Shown: positions 26,101-34,322 of the stretch, one piece after another
How the letters are laid out: each line of letters starts with the position of its first letter
How positions within the stretch are numbered: position 1 is the first letter of the stretch
DNA from: Gelidibacter sediminis
GTDB lineage: Bacteria; Bacteroidota; Bacteroidia; Flavobacteriales; Flavobacteriaceae
Direction: 5' to 3'
NCBI RefSeq assembly: GCF_004364975.1
Contig: NZ_SOBW01000008.1
Span: forward strand, 554,225-618,224
DNA length: 64,000 nt
The notes under the pieces: model-generated
Databases searched by the model: none
What the model saw: the letters and a program-made list of their open reading frames with translations, nothing else
Told to the model about the DNA's origin: nothing
Translations under genes and position numbers: made by a program

Positions 26101-26333
26101 TGAGATTGGTTCCTGGACTGCGCGGGCGTTTTGGATTTAACCTTGCGTCTATCATCGCTTTTGCAAGTATTATGATGACTTATTTTGGGGTAAATTTCTA
26201 TTTGTCAGGTTTGCATGCTTATGCAAGTGGAGACCAAATTGTGAGTTTAAAATTTATAGCCATTACAGTAGGTGTTGTAGCCGTGATAGCTGTTTTAGCT
26301 TACAGAAAATACGTTGTTTATTATAAAAAGTAA
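23139..26333 (+). CDS. ccsBA: Fused cytochrome c biogenesis protein CcsBA (ResB-ResC)
   Basis: System II haem delivery and ligation protein for c-type cytochromes in the inner membrane, here as one 1064-residue fusion. The N-terminal ResB/CcsB part has helices near residues 10-30, 50-70 and 80-105, then a large periplasmic region and another helix near 440. The C-terminal CcsA part (about 760-1060) has the haem-binding WWD domain: WGRYWGWDPKETWAL at about 965, with conserved His in neighbouring helices. I start at the ATG at 23139; the TTG 42 bases upstream is part of the promoter. HDHGRP near 515 is a short His-rich patch. Confidence 0.95.
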   Translation: MQKRLANILFSTRLTAILFVVFALAMAIGTFLDANQDTSPTPYTRHLIYNAWWFEAIMGIFMINFIGNMFRYRLLRWKKWATLTLHLSFVLIIFGAFITRYIGYEGMIAIREGETEKQFLSQKTYVTAYIDGDYMVDGMAQRKIIEREVDFSYRLNNTFKAETDYNNIPVTIELEKYIKGAETDVIPDESGESYLKLVEAGEGQPHNHFLKSGEVQNLHNVLIALDKPTPGAINIASTPDGGLTIESPYEGNYMTMATRATGTVVKDSVQPLILRSRYQIGNMSMVFPKPIVKGVFDVVKKSEILKGDEDGVVMKVTVNGETKRVNVLGGPYKNNPFEQVDFGNITVALKYGSKLIELPFEVKLNDFIAQKFPGTEKSYSSYESKVTVLDKEQGDFDYHIYMNNILDHRGYRFFQASFDPDEKGTILSVNHDFWGTWVTYIGYFLLYIGLMAIWFDKNTRFADLNKMLEKVKKQKRKVITILVIGCTTLGFSQTHSPDDGHDHGRPTKAQIDSVLRANITPKAHADKFAHLVVQDYSGRMMPMDTYASEILRKLSKHDTYEEFDANQIMLSIQESPLLWYNVPIIYLAPKKADTIRKLIGVPMDKKHVAFIDFFTADGTYKLEPYLNDAYRAQVPNGSQKELKEADQRVNLLHNALEGRAMKIFPVPNDDNNKWISSNEFRDGNYREKIEDSLLGNFMNNGFSAYLLTLNRAKQDGDFSKAEDVLMGIKKTQEKYGSEVMLSDEKVKTEIAYNKYDIFKNLFSWYMYAGSLMFILLIIQIFKGNSKLINLGVKIFSVIILMLFLVHTAGLGVRWYLSGHAPWSDAYESMIYVAWATMFFGLAFGRKSNLTLASTAFVTSIILMVAHWNWMDPAISTLEPVLDSYWLMIHVAVIVMSYGPFALGMILGTVSLMLMIVTNKKNKDKMLLSIKELTIINEMALTTGLVLLTIGNFLGGMWANESWGRYWGWDPKETWALISIMVYAFVIHMRLVPGLRGRFGFNLASIIAFASIMMTYFGVNFYLSGLHAYASGDQIVSLKFIAITVGVVAVIAVLAYRKYVVYYKK

Positions 26334-26359
26334 AAATTACATAGCAATTTAAATAAAGC

Positions 26360-26388
26360 AGCCATAAACAATTTTGTTTATGGCTTTT
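26360..26388 (+). terminator. Terminator of ccsBA
   Basis: AGCCATAAACA and TGTTTATGGCT form a perfect 11-bp stem around an ATTT loop, followed by TTT. It lies 27 bases after the ccsBA stop. Confidence 0.85.
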
Positions 26389-26442
26389 GCAATTTAGAGC
26401 ATCAATTAATAGTTGCTTTTAAAATCTTAATTTTAAGAACTC

Positions 26443-26901
26443 ATGAAAATTTTTAAAGAATTTAAAGAATTTGCCGTTAAAGGGAATATGATGGATATGG
26501 CCATCGGAATTATAATAGGTGCTTCTTTTAACAAAGTCATAGATGTACTGGTTAAAAAGGTGCTAATGCCACCATTGTCTTTAATGACCGATGGATTAAA
26601 ATTTCAGGATAGACGTTTTGTTTTAAGAGAAAAGGAGACTGATGCAGCAGGGCAATTAATTGCAGATGAAGTGGCCATAGGGTATGGCGAGTTATTTGAA
26701 ACGTTTTTAGATTTTATCATAATAGGATTTACCGTTTTTATTTTGGTCAGATTCTTAAACAGTCTTAAAAATAAAGCACAAGATCCTAAAGATAAAACCG
26801 TAAAAACACCAAAGGATATTGAGTTGCTATCCCAATTGACAGAATTGCTTCAAGAACAAAATCAACTGTTAAAAACCAAAAACGGTCAGGATAATAAGTA
26901 A
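26443..26901 (+). CDS. mscL: Large-conductance mechanosensitive channel MscL
   Basis: A pentameric channel that opens under membrane tension to release solutes on hypo-osmotic shock. The N-terminal helix KEFKEFAVKGNMMDMAIG leads into TM1 (GIIIGASFNKVIDVLV), with the MPPL loop after it. TM2 covers about residues 88-107 (FETFLDFIIIGFTVFILVRFLN). A charged C-terminal helix (ELLSQLTELLQEQNQLLK) forms the usual cytoplasmic bundle. At 152 residues it is slightly longer than E. coli MscL (136), from a longer periplasmic loop. Confidence 0.95.
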   Translation: MKIFKEFKEFAVKGNMMDMAIGIIIGASFNKVIDVLVKKVLMPPLSLMTDGLKFQDRRFVLREKETDAAGQLIADEVAIGYGELFETFLDFIIIGFTVFILVRFLNSLKNKAQDPKDKTVKTPKDIELLSQLTELLQEQNQLLKTKNGQDNK

Positions 26902-26974
26902 ATACCACTATGGTCACTAAAGACAATCAGAAAACGCTGTAGTAAGTGGGTAAAAACGGTTAATAATATTATTT

Positions 26975-27646
26975 TTAAGTAATCAATGCAGTAAAATGCT
27001 GAAGGATTTTTGGGTAAGAGATCGATTTAAAATCATTCACTACAATATCTGCCAAGCTATAATCCTGATCATGAGAATGGAGACTATCATAGCCTACACA
27101 AAATATTCCAGCATCTTTTGCGGCTTTAACCCCATTGGTGGAATCTTCAATCACTATACATTCGTGAAGTTTATGTCCAGAAACGTACGCAGCTTTTTCA
27201 AATATTTCAGGATGTGGTTTGGATGCTTTTAAATCAGCACCACTCAATTTTGCAACAAAATATTGGTTTAAATTAAAACGCTCAAAGATGTTGTTGATGT
27301 TTTCCATAGAAGCAGAAGAAGCCAACACTAAAGTTAAACCGTTGTTATAGTATTCTTCTATTAACTCTAGGACACCTGGTAAGAGGGTCAAAGCATCATC
27401 ATTCTCAAATAGATGTTTAAAGTGATCGCGCTTTAATCCAATTAGAGTCTGCGGACTTAGAGGCAAATTAAAATGTTCAACCAGGGTTTCGCAGATAGCT
27501 TTTGTAGATTGGCCTGTAAAGGAGGCATATAGAGGTTCTGGCACACTTATGTTGACATCTTTAAACATCAAGTGATAGGCTTTGCGATGGAGGGGTTCAG
27601 TATTTACGATGACCCCGTCCATATCAAACAATACGGCTTTAAGCAT
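26975..27646 (-). CDS. HAD-IA hydrolase, beta-phosphoglucomutase-like
   Basis: A 223-residue haloacid dehalogenase superfamily enzyme with a helical cap. The nucleophile motif is FDMDGVIVNTEP, motif II is ASSAS, the Lys is in LSGADLKASKPHPEIF, and the acidic motif is VIEDSTNGVKAAKDAG. The sequence resembles beta-phosphoglucomutases and sugar phosphatases; the exact substrate is unknown. It is transcribed alone, with the divergent trans-sulfuration gene to its right. Confidence 0.88.
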   Translation of the reverse strand: MLKAVLFDMDGVIVNTEPLHRKAYHLMFKDVNISVPEPLYASFTGQSTKAICETLVEHFNLPLSPQTLIGLKRDHFKHLFENDDALTLLPGVLELIEEYYNNGLTLVLASSASMENINNIFERFNLNQYFVAKLSGADLKASKPHPEIFEKAAYVSGHKLHECIVIEDSTNGVKAAKDAGIFCVGYDSLHSHDQDYSLADIVVNDFKSISYPKILQHFTALIT

Positions 27647-27870
27647 TTGGATGGTAATTAATTAATAGCACTACGAATATAAGAGAATTGGACTTCAATC
27701 CCAATAATAGGTGTGAAGTTTTGGATAATCAGTAAATAATTAACGTTTTAAGGCATGGATGTAGCTGCGTCAGCGAGAAGAACAAATTGTTTTTATATAA
27801 AAGCAAGGTTGTATTATGTAAATGTGTTCCTAATTATTTGTAATTTTAAACCTTACTAATAGCAGCTCAC

Positions 27871-29040
27871 ATGTCTCAATTAAAATACGGATTAAATACT
27901 ATTTGCACTCACATTGGCGAAATTAAGGACGAACAGTTTAAAGGCGCTGTGTCACCTATATATATGTCTACTTCTTATGAATTTGAAGATGTTCAAATAA
28001 AGCGTTATCCGCGATACTTTAATACACCAAATCAAGAATTTACTTCAAAGAAAATTGCTGCATTAGAGCATGCCGAAGCTGGAATGCTGTTTGGTAGCGG
28101 CATGGCGGCTATTAGCACTGTATTTCTGGCGTTTTTGAAACACGGCGATCATATTGTGGTACAAAACACTTTATATGGTGGCACCAGTAATTTTATTAGA
28201 GAAGAATTTCCTAAATATGGAATCGACTTTACGTTTACGGATGGCTATGAAGTTTCTGATTTTGAAGCTGCTATCCGTCCAAATACTAAACTCATTCATA
28301 TTGAAACACCGTCCAATCCACTCTTGACAATTACTGATATTAAAGGCGTTGCAGATTTGGCAAAATCCAAAAATCTGATGACGACTATTGACAATACCTT
28401 TGCCAGTCCTGTAAATCAAAATCCAATCGATTTTGGAATTGATATCGTCATGCATTCCGCTACCAAATATTTGGGTGGCCATTCTGATATTTTAGCAGGA
28501 GCTGTTGTGTGTAATGAGGCTCATATGAAAATTATTTGGAATGTTGCTAAAAATTTAGGTGGCAGTTTAAGTGATATGACGGTTTGGATGTTAGAACGCA
28601 GCATGAAAACCTTAGCTTTACGGGTAAAGGCGCAAAACCGAAATGCTAAAAAGTTGGCCAAATTTTTATCTCAACATGACAATGTGAAACAGGTGTATTA
28701 TCCTGGATTGAAATCCCATCCGCAATACGATTTGGCAAAATCTCAAATGAAAGGCTTTGGAGGCATGTTGTCCTTCGAATTGGCAGACGGTCTGGATGCC
28801 ATGGCATTTCAAAAGGAGCTAAAATTGATCAAATCGTCAATGAGTTTGGCAGGTGTGGAAAGTACGGTCTTATCACCGCACAAAACCTCACATTCTTTAT
28901 TAAGTCAAGAGGAACGAGATGCCATTGGTGTGAGCGATAATTTAATCCGGTTCTCAGTAGGTATCGAATCAAAAAAGGATTTGATAGCAGACATTGAACA
29001 AGCCATCCTTAAGGTAAAGCAAAACACGCAGATGGCATAG
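27871..29040 (+). CDS. Trans-sulfuration PLP enzyme (cystathionine gamma-synthase/lyase family)
   Basis: A 389-residue Cys/Met metabolism enzyme. The PLP lysine lies in SATKYLGGHSDILAG, preceded by TIDNTFASPVNQNP, and LYGGTSNFIREEFP matches the cofactor phosphate region. The family includes cystathionine gamma-synthase, cystathionine lyases and methionine gamma-lyase, and these cannot be separated safely by eye. The gene precedes rlmF by 40 bases. Confidence 0.92.
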   Translation: MSQLKYGLNTICTHIGEIKDEQFKGAVSPIYMSTSYEFEDVQIKRYPRYFNTPNQEFTSKKIAALEHAEAGMLFGSGMAAISTVFLAFLKHGDHIVVQNTLYGGTSNFIREEFPKYGIDFTFTDGYEVSDFEAAIRPNTKLIHIETPSNPLLTITDIKGVADLAKSKNLMTTIDNTFASPVNQNPIDFGIDIVMHSATKYLGGHSDILAGAVVCNEAHMKIIWNVAKNLGGSLSDMTVWMLERSMKTLALRVKAQNRNAKKLAKFLSQHDNVKQVYYPGLKSHPQYDLAKSQMKGFGGMLSFELADGLDAMAFQKELKLIKSSMSLAGVESTVLSPHKTSHSLLSQEERDAIGVSDNLIRFSVGIESKKDLIADIEQAILKVKQNTQMA

Positions 29041-29080
29041 CATAAAACCTAACTTTACAAACCCTAGAAACTTTACCAAT

Positions 29081-29974
29081 TTGCATAAAAACTCTTATCA
29101 CAATACGAAATACAATTTTGATGAACTTGTAAAAAATTATGATGCTTTGAAGGAGCATGTTTTTATAAATGACTATCAAACCCAAACCATAGATTTTTCT
29201 AATCCTTTGGCGGTTAAAGCTTTAAATACGGCATTGTTAGCCACGCATTATGATATCAAATTCTGGGAGTTTCCTGACCAGAATTTGTGTCCACCCATTC
29301 CGAGTCGTGCCGATTATATGCACCATTTAGCTGATCTTTTGAGAAGAAATAAGCTTCAATCAACAGTACACATTTTAGATATCGGGACAGGTGCCACTGC
29401 TGTCTATCCATTATTGGGCCATAGTATTTACAAATGGCATTTTGTAGGTACTGATGTCGATAAAAATTCACTACAGATTGCTCAAAACATTATTGAAAAA
29501 AACAATATAACTGCTGCTATCGAGCTGCGATTACAACCAGACTATCAACATATCTTAAAGGGAGTTATAAAATCTACCGATAGATTTACGGCATCTGTAT
29601 GTAATCCGCCATTTTACAAAAGTCAAGCCGACGCTTTAGAAGCTACCAAAACCAAATTGAAAGGATTGGGAAAGGGTGGAGACAAAGTGGTGAGAAACTT
29701 TAGTGGGACGCCAACAGAGTTGTGTTATGCAGGTGGCGAAAAAGCATTTTTACATAATTATTTATACGAAAGTTCGCAGTATAAACAGCAATGTTTCTGG
29801 TTTACGAGTTTGGTGTCTAACGTTAACCATGTAGAATCGATGAGAGCCTCTTTAAAAAAATTGGGTGCTACCCAATTTGAGGTGTTAGATATGATTCAAG
29901 GTAACAAAGTGAGCAGAATAGTCGCCTGGAGTTTTTTAACAGAAGATGAGCAAAACGATTGGAATAAAAAATAA
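29081..29974 (+). CDS. rlmF: 23S rRNA m6A1618 methyltransferase RlmF
   Basis: Methylates N6 of A1618 (E. coli numbering) of 23S rRNA. The SAM motif is HILDIGTGATAVYPLLG (about residue 104) and the catalytic motif is CNPPFYKSQADAL. The N-terminus, MHKNSYHNTKYNFDELVKNY, resembles the family start, and the only possible initiator is the TTG at 29081; no ATG is available upstream or nearby downstream. 297 residues fits. The stop is 4 bases before bshB1. Confidence 0.92.
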   Translation: MHKNSYHNTKYNFDELVKNYDALKEHVFINDYQTQTIDFSNPLAVKALNTALLATHYDIKFWEFPDQNLCPPIPSRADYMHHLADLLRRNKLQSTVHILDIGTGATAVYPLLGHSIYKWHFVGTDVDKNSLQIAQNIIEKNNITAAIELRLQPDYQHILKGVIKSTDRFTASVCNPPFYKSQADALEATKTKLKGLGKGGDKVVRNFSGTPTELCYAGGEKAFLHNYLYESSQYKQQCFWFTSLVSNVNHVESMRASLKKLGATQFEVLDMIQGNKVSRIVAWSFLTEDEQNDWNKK

Positions 29975-29978
29975 ACAG

Positions 29979-30695
29979 ATGAAATTAGATATATTAGCTA
30001 TTGGTGCACACCCAGATGATATAGAATTAGGTTGTGGGGCAACTATTGCGAAAGAAGTACATAACGGCAAAAAAGTAGGTATTATTGATTTGACGCGTGG
30101 CGAATTAGGGACTCGCGGTACTGCAGAAACGAGGAAATCAGAAGCGGAAGCAGGGGCCAAAATTTTAGGGGTGGCGGTAAGAGAAAATATGGGCTTTGCT
30201 GACGGATTTTTCAGTAATGATAAAGAACATCAATTGCAGTTGATTAAGATGATTAGAAAGTACAAACCTGAAATGGTATTATGCAATGCGATTAATGATC
30301 GTCATATAGATCATGGTAAAGGTAGTCAGTTGGTGAGTGATGCTTGTTTTTTGAGCGGCCTGATGAAAATTGAAACGGAGTTGGATGGGCAACCTCAAGA
30401 GCAGTGGCGACCAAAATTTGTATACCATTACATACAATGGAAAAATATCGAGCCAGATGTGGTGGTTGATGTCACTGGGTTTATAGATAAAAAAATTGAA
30501 GCGGTACTTGCATATAAAACGCAATTCTTTGACCCTGAGAGTGAAGCGCCGCAAACCCCAATTAGTAGTAAAAACTTTACAGATAGTATTAATTATAGGG
30601 CCCGTGATTTGGGAAGATTGATAGGAACTGAATACGCCGAGGGCTTTACGGTAGAACGTTACGCAGCAGTTAAAAGTTTATTCGATTTAGTGTAA
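29979..30695 (+). CDS. bshB1: Bacillithiol biosynthesis deacetylase BshB1
   Basis: Removes the acetyl group from GlcNAc-malate, the second step of bacillithiol synthesis. This PIG-L-fold zinc enzyme has AIGAHPDDIELGCG at the N-terminus and the third ligand region DRHIDHGKG. The frame extends further upstream, but the ATG at 29979 gives the conserved family start MKLDILAIGAHPDD and 238 residues. It indicates that the organism uses bacillithiol as its low-molecular-weight thiol, which fits a glutathione peroxidase homologue that is probably thioredoxin-dependent. Confidence 0.94.
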   Translation: MKLDILAIGAHPDDIELGCGATIAKEVHNGKKVGIIDLTRGELGTRGTAETRKSEAEAGAKILGVAVRENMGFADGFFSNDKEHQLQLIKMIRKYKPEMVLCNAINDRHIDHGKGSQLVSDACFLSGLMKIETELDGQPQEQWRPKFVYHYIQWKNIEPDVVVDVTGFIDKKIEAVLAYKTQFFDPESEAPQTPISSKNFTDSINYRARDLGRLIGTEYAEGFTVERYAAVKSLFDLV

Positions 30696-30712
30696 TTTTT
30701 TTATAAAAAGTC

Positions 30713-30743
30713 TTTGTAAACATTAGTAAATAATTTACATTTG
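30713..30743 (+). promoter_or_regulatory. Consensus Bacteroidetes promoter for tRNA-His
   Basis: TTTG (30713-30716), a 19-base spacer and TACATTTG (30736-30743) match the primary sigma factor consensus TTTG/TAnnTTTG of this phylum exactly. The tRNA begins about 50 bases downstream. It is the clearest promoter in the window and supports the taxonomic placement. Confidence 0.85.
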
Positions 30744-30793
30744 CACCTCCCAACCAATAGAGGTTGGATCGCATCGCAAGATGTGGCTACATG

Positions 30794-30867
30794 GTGGTTG
30801 TAGCTCAGTTGGTTAGAGCATCGGTTTGTGGTACCGAGGGTCGCCGGTTCGAGCCCGGTCTTCCACC
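30794..30867 (+). tRNA. tRNA-His (GTG)
   Basis: A 74-base cloverleaf. The D arm is AGCTCAGTTGGTTAGAGC, the anticodon stem TCGGT/ACCGA encloses TTGTGGT with anticodon GTG at 30828-30830, and the T arm GCCGG/CCGGT encloses TTCGAGC. A G precedes the first base (30793), providing the extra G-1 of tRNA-His opposite C73. CCA is not encoded. Acceptor pairs 5 and 6 are U-U mismatches (30798/30862 and 30799/30861), which is unusual. Confidence 0.95.
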
Positions 30868-30875
30868 CAAAATAT

Positions 30876-30906
30876 AAGCCTTCAAAGCAATTTGAGGGCT
30901 TCTTTT
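30876..30906 (+). terminator. Terminator after tRNA-His
   Basis: AAGCCTTCAAA pairs with TTTGAGGGCTT (one wobble) around a GCAA tetraloop, followed by CTTTT. It lies 9 bases after the tRNA. Confidence 0.85.
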
Positions 30907-31099
30907 GTACCCAATGTTGAATAAATAGCTTATTGGGCGAATAGGCGTGTCAAGTTCAAAAGTTATGGAATTTATTTACCCTGCCATTCCATTGCAATTT
31001 GTCATTCTGACGTTAGGAGAAGTCCCATATTATAAGTAGTCTATGAGGCAAAAATGATGTGATGATGTCTCATTTTATATGGACATGACTAAGATGTAA

Positions 31100-31879
31100 T
31101 TAGAACAAATCATTCAACACTTTAGCCAATCGGATACCCGCAATTTGCATTTGCGTTCGCGCCGTATTTAAATATTTATATGAATATTCATATCGCAGGT
31201 TTTCGCCTTCTTCAATGGAATTGTAAATATCTTTAGTGAGAACTTGGGTTTCATTAACCCAATCTACGACCGTACCTTTTTGTAAAAATTTCACTTGCGC
31301 TTTTGATAAACGATCAGCATTTTCGGATAGCTCACTATAACTCATTCCGTAAGATTCAATCATCTGACTGTCCCACACTCTGTGTAAATTAGTCTCTTTG
31401 TAAAACCATTTAACTTTAATATCATTTCCTCCTTTATCTTCTGCACGGCCTACATGCATCGGTTGGTGTAAGTCGCCAATTAAATGAATAAGCATTTTTA
31501 AATAAAATACCTTATCCTCATCGGACGCATTGTCATCTGTAATGATGCTTTTGCATTTTGCTATTCCTGTCACTATATCGCCTTCAGGATTTTTTGTAGA
31601 CGTTTCATAGGTGTCCTCAAAAGACATATTAACGTAATGCCAAACGCCAAATTCCCTATAGCGTGGATCGGATTTTATTTCATCGCTAAACGTAGATACC
31701 AACGCTAAAGATTGGTGGTTTAATAGCTTTTTGAGCTTACGTTTGGTTTTGTTGGTTGTATGTTGATCAGCAATAGCACCCACCACACGATGTCCTGTGG
31801 CGCCCCATTTTTTAGTCGCGAAACTCTGTGTATTAACAAGTAACGCCAGGAGTAATAGAAGTACTGGAATTGGTCTCAT
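31100..31879 (-). CDS. Secreted S1/P1-type nuclease
   Basis: A zinc-dependent single-strand nuclease, exported by a signal peptide (PVLLLLLALLVNTQSFA). The mature N-terminus is near KKWGATGHRVVG, where Trp and His normally bind zinc. Other ligands are in WHYVNM and HLIGDLHQPMHVGRAEDKGGND. At 259 residues it is typical of bacterial members. It probably degrades RNA or single-stranded DNA in the periplasm or outside for phosphate and nucleoside scavenging. It lies 16 bases after the DEAD helicase gene. Confidence 0.93.
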   Translation of the reverse strand: MRPIPVLLLLLALLVNTQSFATKKWGATGHRVVGAIADQHTTNKTKRKLKKLLNHQSLALVSTFSDEIKSDPRYREFGVWHYVNMSFEDTYETSTKNPEGDIVTGIAKCKSIITDDNASDEDKVFYLKMLIHLIGDLHQPMHVGRAEDKGGNDIKVKWFYKETNLHRVWDSQMIESYGMSYSELSENADRLSKAQVKFLQKGTVVDWVNETQVLTKDIYNSIEEGENLRYEYSYKYLNTARTQMQIAGIRLAKVLNDLF

Positions 31880-31895
31880 AAAATTTAAAGTCGTA

Positions 31896-33245
31896 TTATT
31901 TCTTATTGCGTCTGTTATAATTTTTGTCGCCTCTAGTTTTCGGCTTTTTATACTTTTTAACGATCTCCCGTCTGTACGATCCTCCTAAGTTTTCTTTCTT
32001 ATTTTTTTCCTTTTTTTCGTGATAAGCAGGCCCTGGAGCATCTTCGTCGCGTCGTTTTAAAGGGTTGTTGCGCTCCTTAAACTGTGGACGTTCTTCTTCC
32101 AAAAGTTCAGTGGACATTTCTACACCTTCAGGAAGTTCCTTTAATGGAATCTCCATTTGCATCAATGCTTCAATACCAGATACCAATTCCTGTTCGGCTT
32201 CTGTCGAGAACAATAATGACTGACCTTCACGTTCTGCACGACCGGTACGTCCAATACGGTGCATGTAATTTTCAGGGTAATTAGGCGTATCAAAATTAAT
32301 AACGTGACTAATATGATCGATGTCCAGTCCGCGTGCCATAACATCTGTTGCAATTAAGATACGATTGCTGCCTTCTCTAAATTGTTCAATACTCCTGAGT
32401 CGGTAATTTTGGGTTTTATTGGAATGGATGACGCAACTTTCATCGTGAAAATGTTCTTCTATTTTGTCAAATAATAAATCTGCCATTTTTTTATAGGCCA
32501 CAAAAATCAACACTTTGTTAAAGGTTTCTTTATCAGCCAATAAATGTTTCAAGACATTTACCTTTGAATGAAAATTAGGTACATTATAGCGTACTTGACT
32601 GATATTTTCTAATGGCGTTCCTGATACAGCAATGGTTACTTTCTCGGGTTTCACAAAGAAATTGGTAATCAATTCATCCACATCATCCGTCATGGTGGCA
32701 GAAAACATAATATTCTGTCTGCGTTCGGGAAGAATATCAAATATATTAAGCAGTTGATGTCTAAAACCTAAATCGAGCATCACATCTACTTCATCAATTA
32801 CCATTTTCTGAATGGATTTTAATTGCAACACATGACTTACAGCCAAATCGAACAATCGACCTGGAGTAGCCACCACAATGTCCAAACCTTGCGCTACGGC
32901 ATGTTTTTGTGTATTGATGTTTACACCGCCATATACTCCTAAAACGCGCACGTTAATATATTTTGTCAATTTTTCAATTTCATCTACCACTTGAACAACC
33001 AACTCTCGCGTTGGTACCATAATCAGCACTCGGGGATTGTCTTGTGTTGAATACGGCAGATTCTTTAAAATTGGCAACATATAGGCATATGTCTTACCAG
33101 TACCCGTTTGTGCAATTCCCACCATGTCTTTTCCTGAAGCCACCACATTAAAGGCTTGTTCCTGAATAGGGGTAGGCGTGGTAAACCCTAAATCGTCTAG
33201 GGCGTTATATAATGGGGTATTTAAGTTCAGGTTTTTAAAGCTCAA
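31896..33245 (-). CDS. DEAD-box RNA helicase (RhlE-like)
   Basis: An ATP-dependent RNA-remodelling enzyme. The Q motif (TTPTPIQEQAF), motif I (AQTGTGKT), Ia (PTRELV), Ib (TPGRL), II as DEVD rather than DEAD, III (SATM), and VI (HRIGRTGR) are all present in 375 residues. A Lys/Arg/Asn-rich tail of about 75 residues follows and probably binds RNA. The only start that fits the conserved MSFKNLNLN beginning is the TTG at 33245. Confidence 0.94.
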   Translation of the reverse strand: MSFKNLNLNTPLYNALDDLGFTTPTPIQEQAFNVVASGKDMVGIAQTGTGKTYAYMLPILKNLPYSTQDNPRVLIMVPTRELVVQVVDEIEKLTKYINVRVLGVYGGVNINTQKHAVAQGLDIVVATPGRLFDLAVSHVLQLKSIQKMVIDEVDVMLDLGFRHQLLNIFDILPERRQNIMFSATMTDDVDELITNFFVKPEKVTIAVSGTPLENISQVRYNVPNFHSKVNVLKHLLADKETFNKVLIFVAYKKMADLLFDKIEEHFHDESCVIHSNKTQNYRLRSIEQFREGSNRILIATDVMARGLDIDHISHVINFDTPNYPENYMHRIGRTGRAEREGQSLLFSTEAEQELVSGIEALMQMEIPLKELPEGVEMSTELLEEERPQFKERNNPLKRRDEDAPGPAYHEKKEKNKKENLGGSYRREIVKKYKKPKTRGDKNYNRRNKK

Positions 33246-33350
33246 GGTATTTATTTTTAAATGATGTTTAATATGTTGTGTTGAAGCTTAAGTTTTAAGG
33301 AACTACATGGCTTTTTTGCACAATTGGCAAAGTTAAAGCTAATTAATAAC

Positions 33351-34241
33351 TTATGCTAAATGCGTTTTATGTATTTCAATGGTGTAGGAAGCGCTGTATA
33401 TCTTGCTCTTGTCTAATGCAATAATACCTTCCTTGTCTTTTAAAAGTTGTGTACTGTTTTCTGAATCTGCAACACCTTGCCAAGGTTCTATACAGACAAA
33501 ATTAGCCTTTGGTTTGGCCCAAATTCCCATAAATGGAAAATCAGGGAAGCTTACGTTTAAAATTTCGCCATATTTTTTGCTGGTTAAGGTGATTTTATCT
33601 GATTTAAGATCTTTAAATACAAGCGCATCCTTATCAAATAAATGTTCATGTAAATTGAGGGTTTGTGGCGTCGAAAAAATAGGTTTGGAGTCTAAGTTTA
33701 AGAGACCATTCTCCATATTAATGAGATGTGTCACGCTGTTTTCCGGTTGATTAAACTCTAGAGTATAATCAGAATATACCTCATCAGAGTTTAGTGGACA
33801 TTTAAATGCAGGATGTCCACCAACCGAGAAATACATGATTTTTTCGTCCTTGTTTTTTACGGTATAGGTAATTTTAATGCGATTGTCCAGCAACTCATAA
33901 CTGACCAAATATTCAAATTGGAATGGATAGTTTTTAAGTGTTTCTTCTGATGATACTAATTTTAAAGTCAGCTGCTGGTCACTTTTTTCTTCAACCAAAA
34001 AGGAAGTGTTGTGTCTTACAAATCCATGTTTTGGTAAAGTGTATGATTTGTTGTCGTAAAAAAATGTATTTTCTTTTAAAGCACCTACAATAGGAAATAA
34101 ATTGGGTGCATGTCCTGTCCAAAACTCAGGATTGCCATCCCACATAAATTCCATATTATTTTTTACGGCGGATATTTTTTGTAATTCCGCGCCAGTTGGA
34201 TGAATGGCGAGTTCTAAAAGTGCATTTTTTAAGCTAAACAT
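33351..34241 (-). CDS. Aldose 1-epimerase family protein (LacX-like)
   Basis: A 296-residue galactose-mutarotase-fold protein, starting at the ATG at 34241 (a TTG six bases upstream is less likely). Motifs include LHPTGAELQKISAV-like strands at the start, GHAPNLFPIVGAL, LPKHGFVRHN and the conserved SVGGHPAFKCPL with the catalytic His. The late FVCIEPWQGVADSEN matches the family's end. It belongs to the LacX/YeaD-like group acting on sugars or sugar phosphates; substrate unknown. Confidence 0.88.
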   Translation of the reverse strand: MFSLKNALLELAIHPTGAELQKISAVKNNMEFMWDGNPEFWTGHAPNLFPIVGALKENTFFYDNKSYTLPKHGFVRHNTSFLVEEKSDQQLTLKLVSSEETLKNYPFQFEYLVSYELLDNRIKITYTVKNKDEKIMYFSVGGHPAFKCPLNSDEVYSDYTLEFNQPENSVTHLINMENGLLNLDSKPIFSTPQTLNLHEHLFDKDALVFKDLKSDKITLTSKKYGEILNVSFPDFPFMGIWAKPKANFVCIEPWQGVADSENSTQLLKDKEGIIALDKSKIYSASYTIEIHKTHLA

Positions 34242-34322
34242 GAGCAATATATTTTCAACTAAAGTACAAAGTTCTTAATAAGTTAGCAGAATGTGATTAA
34301 CTTTACTTCGGAAAATTGAGCT

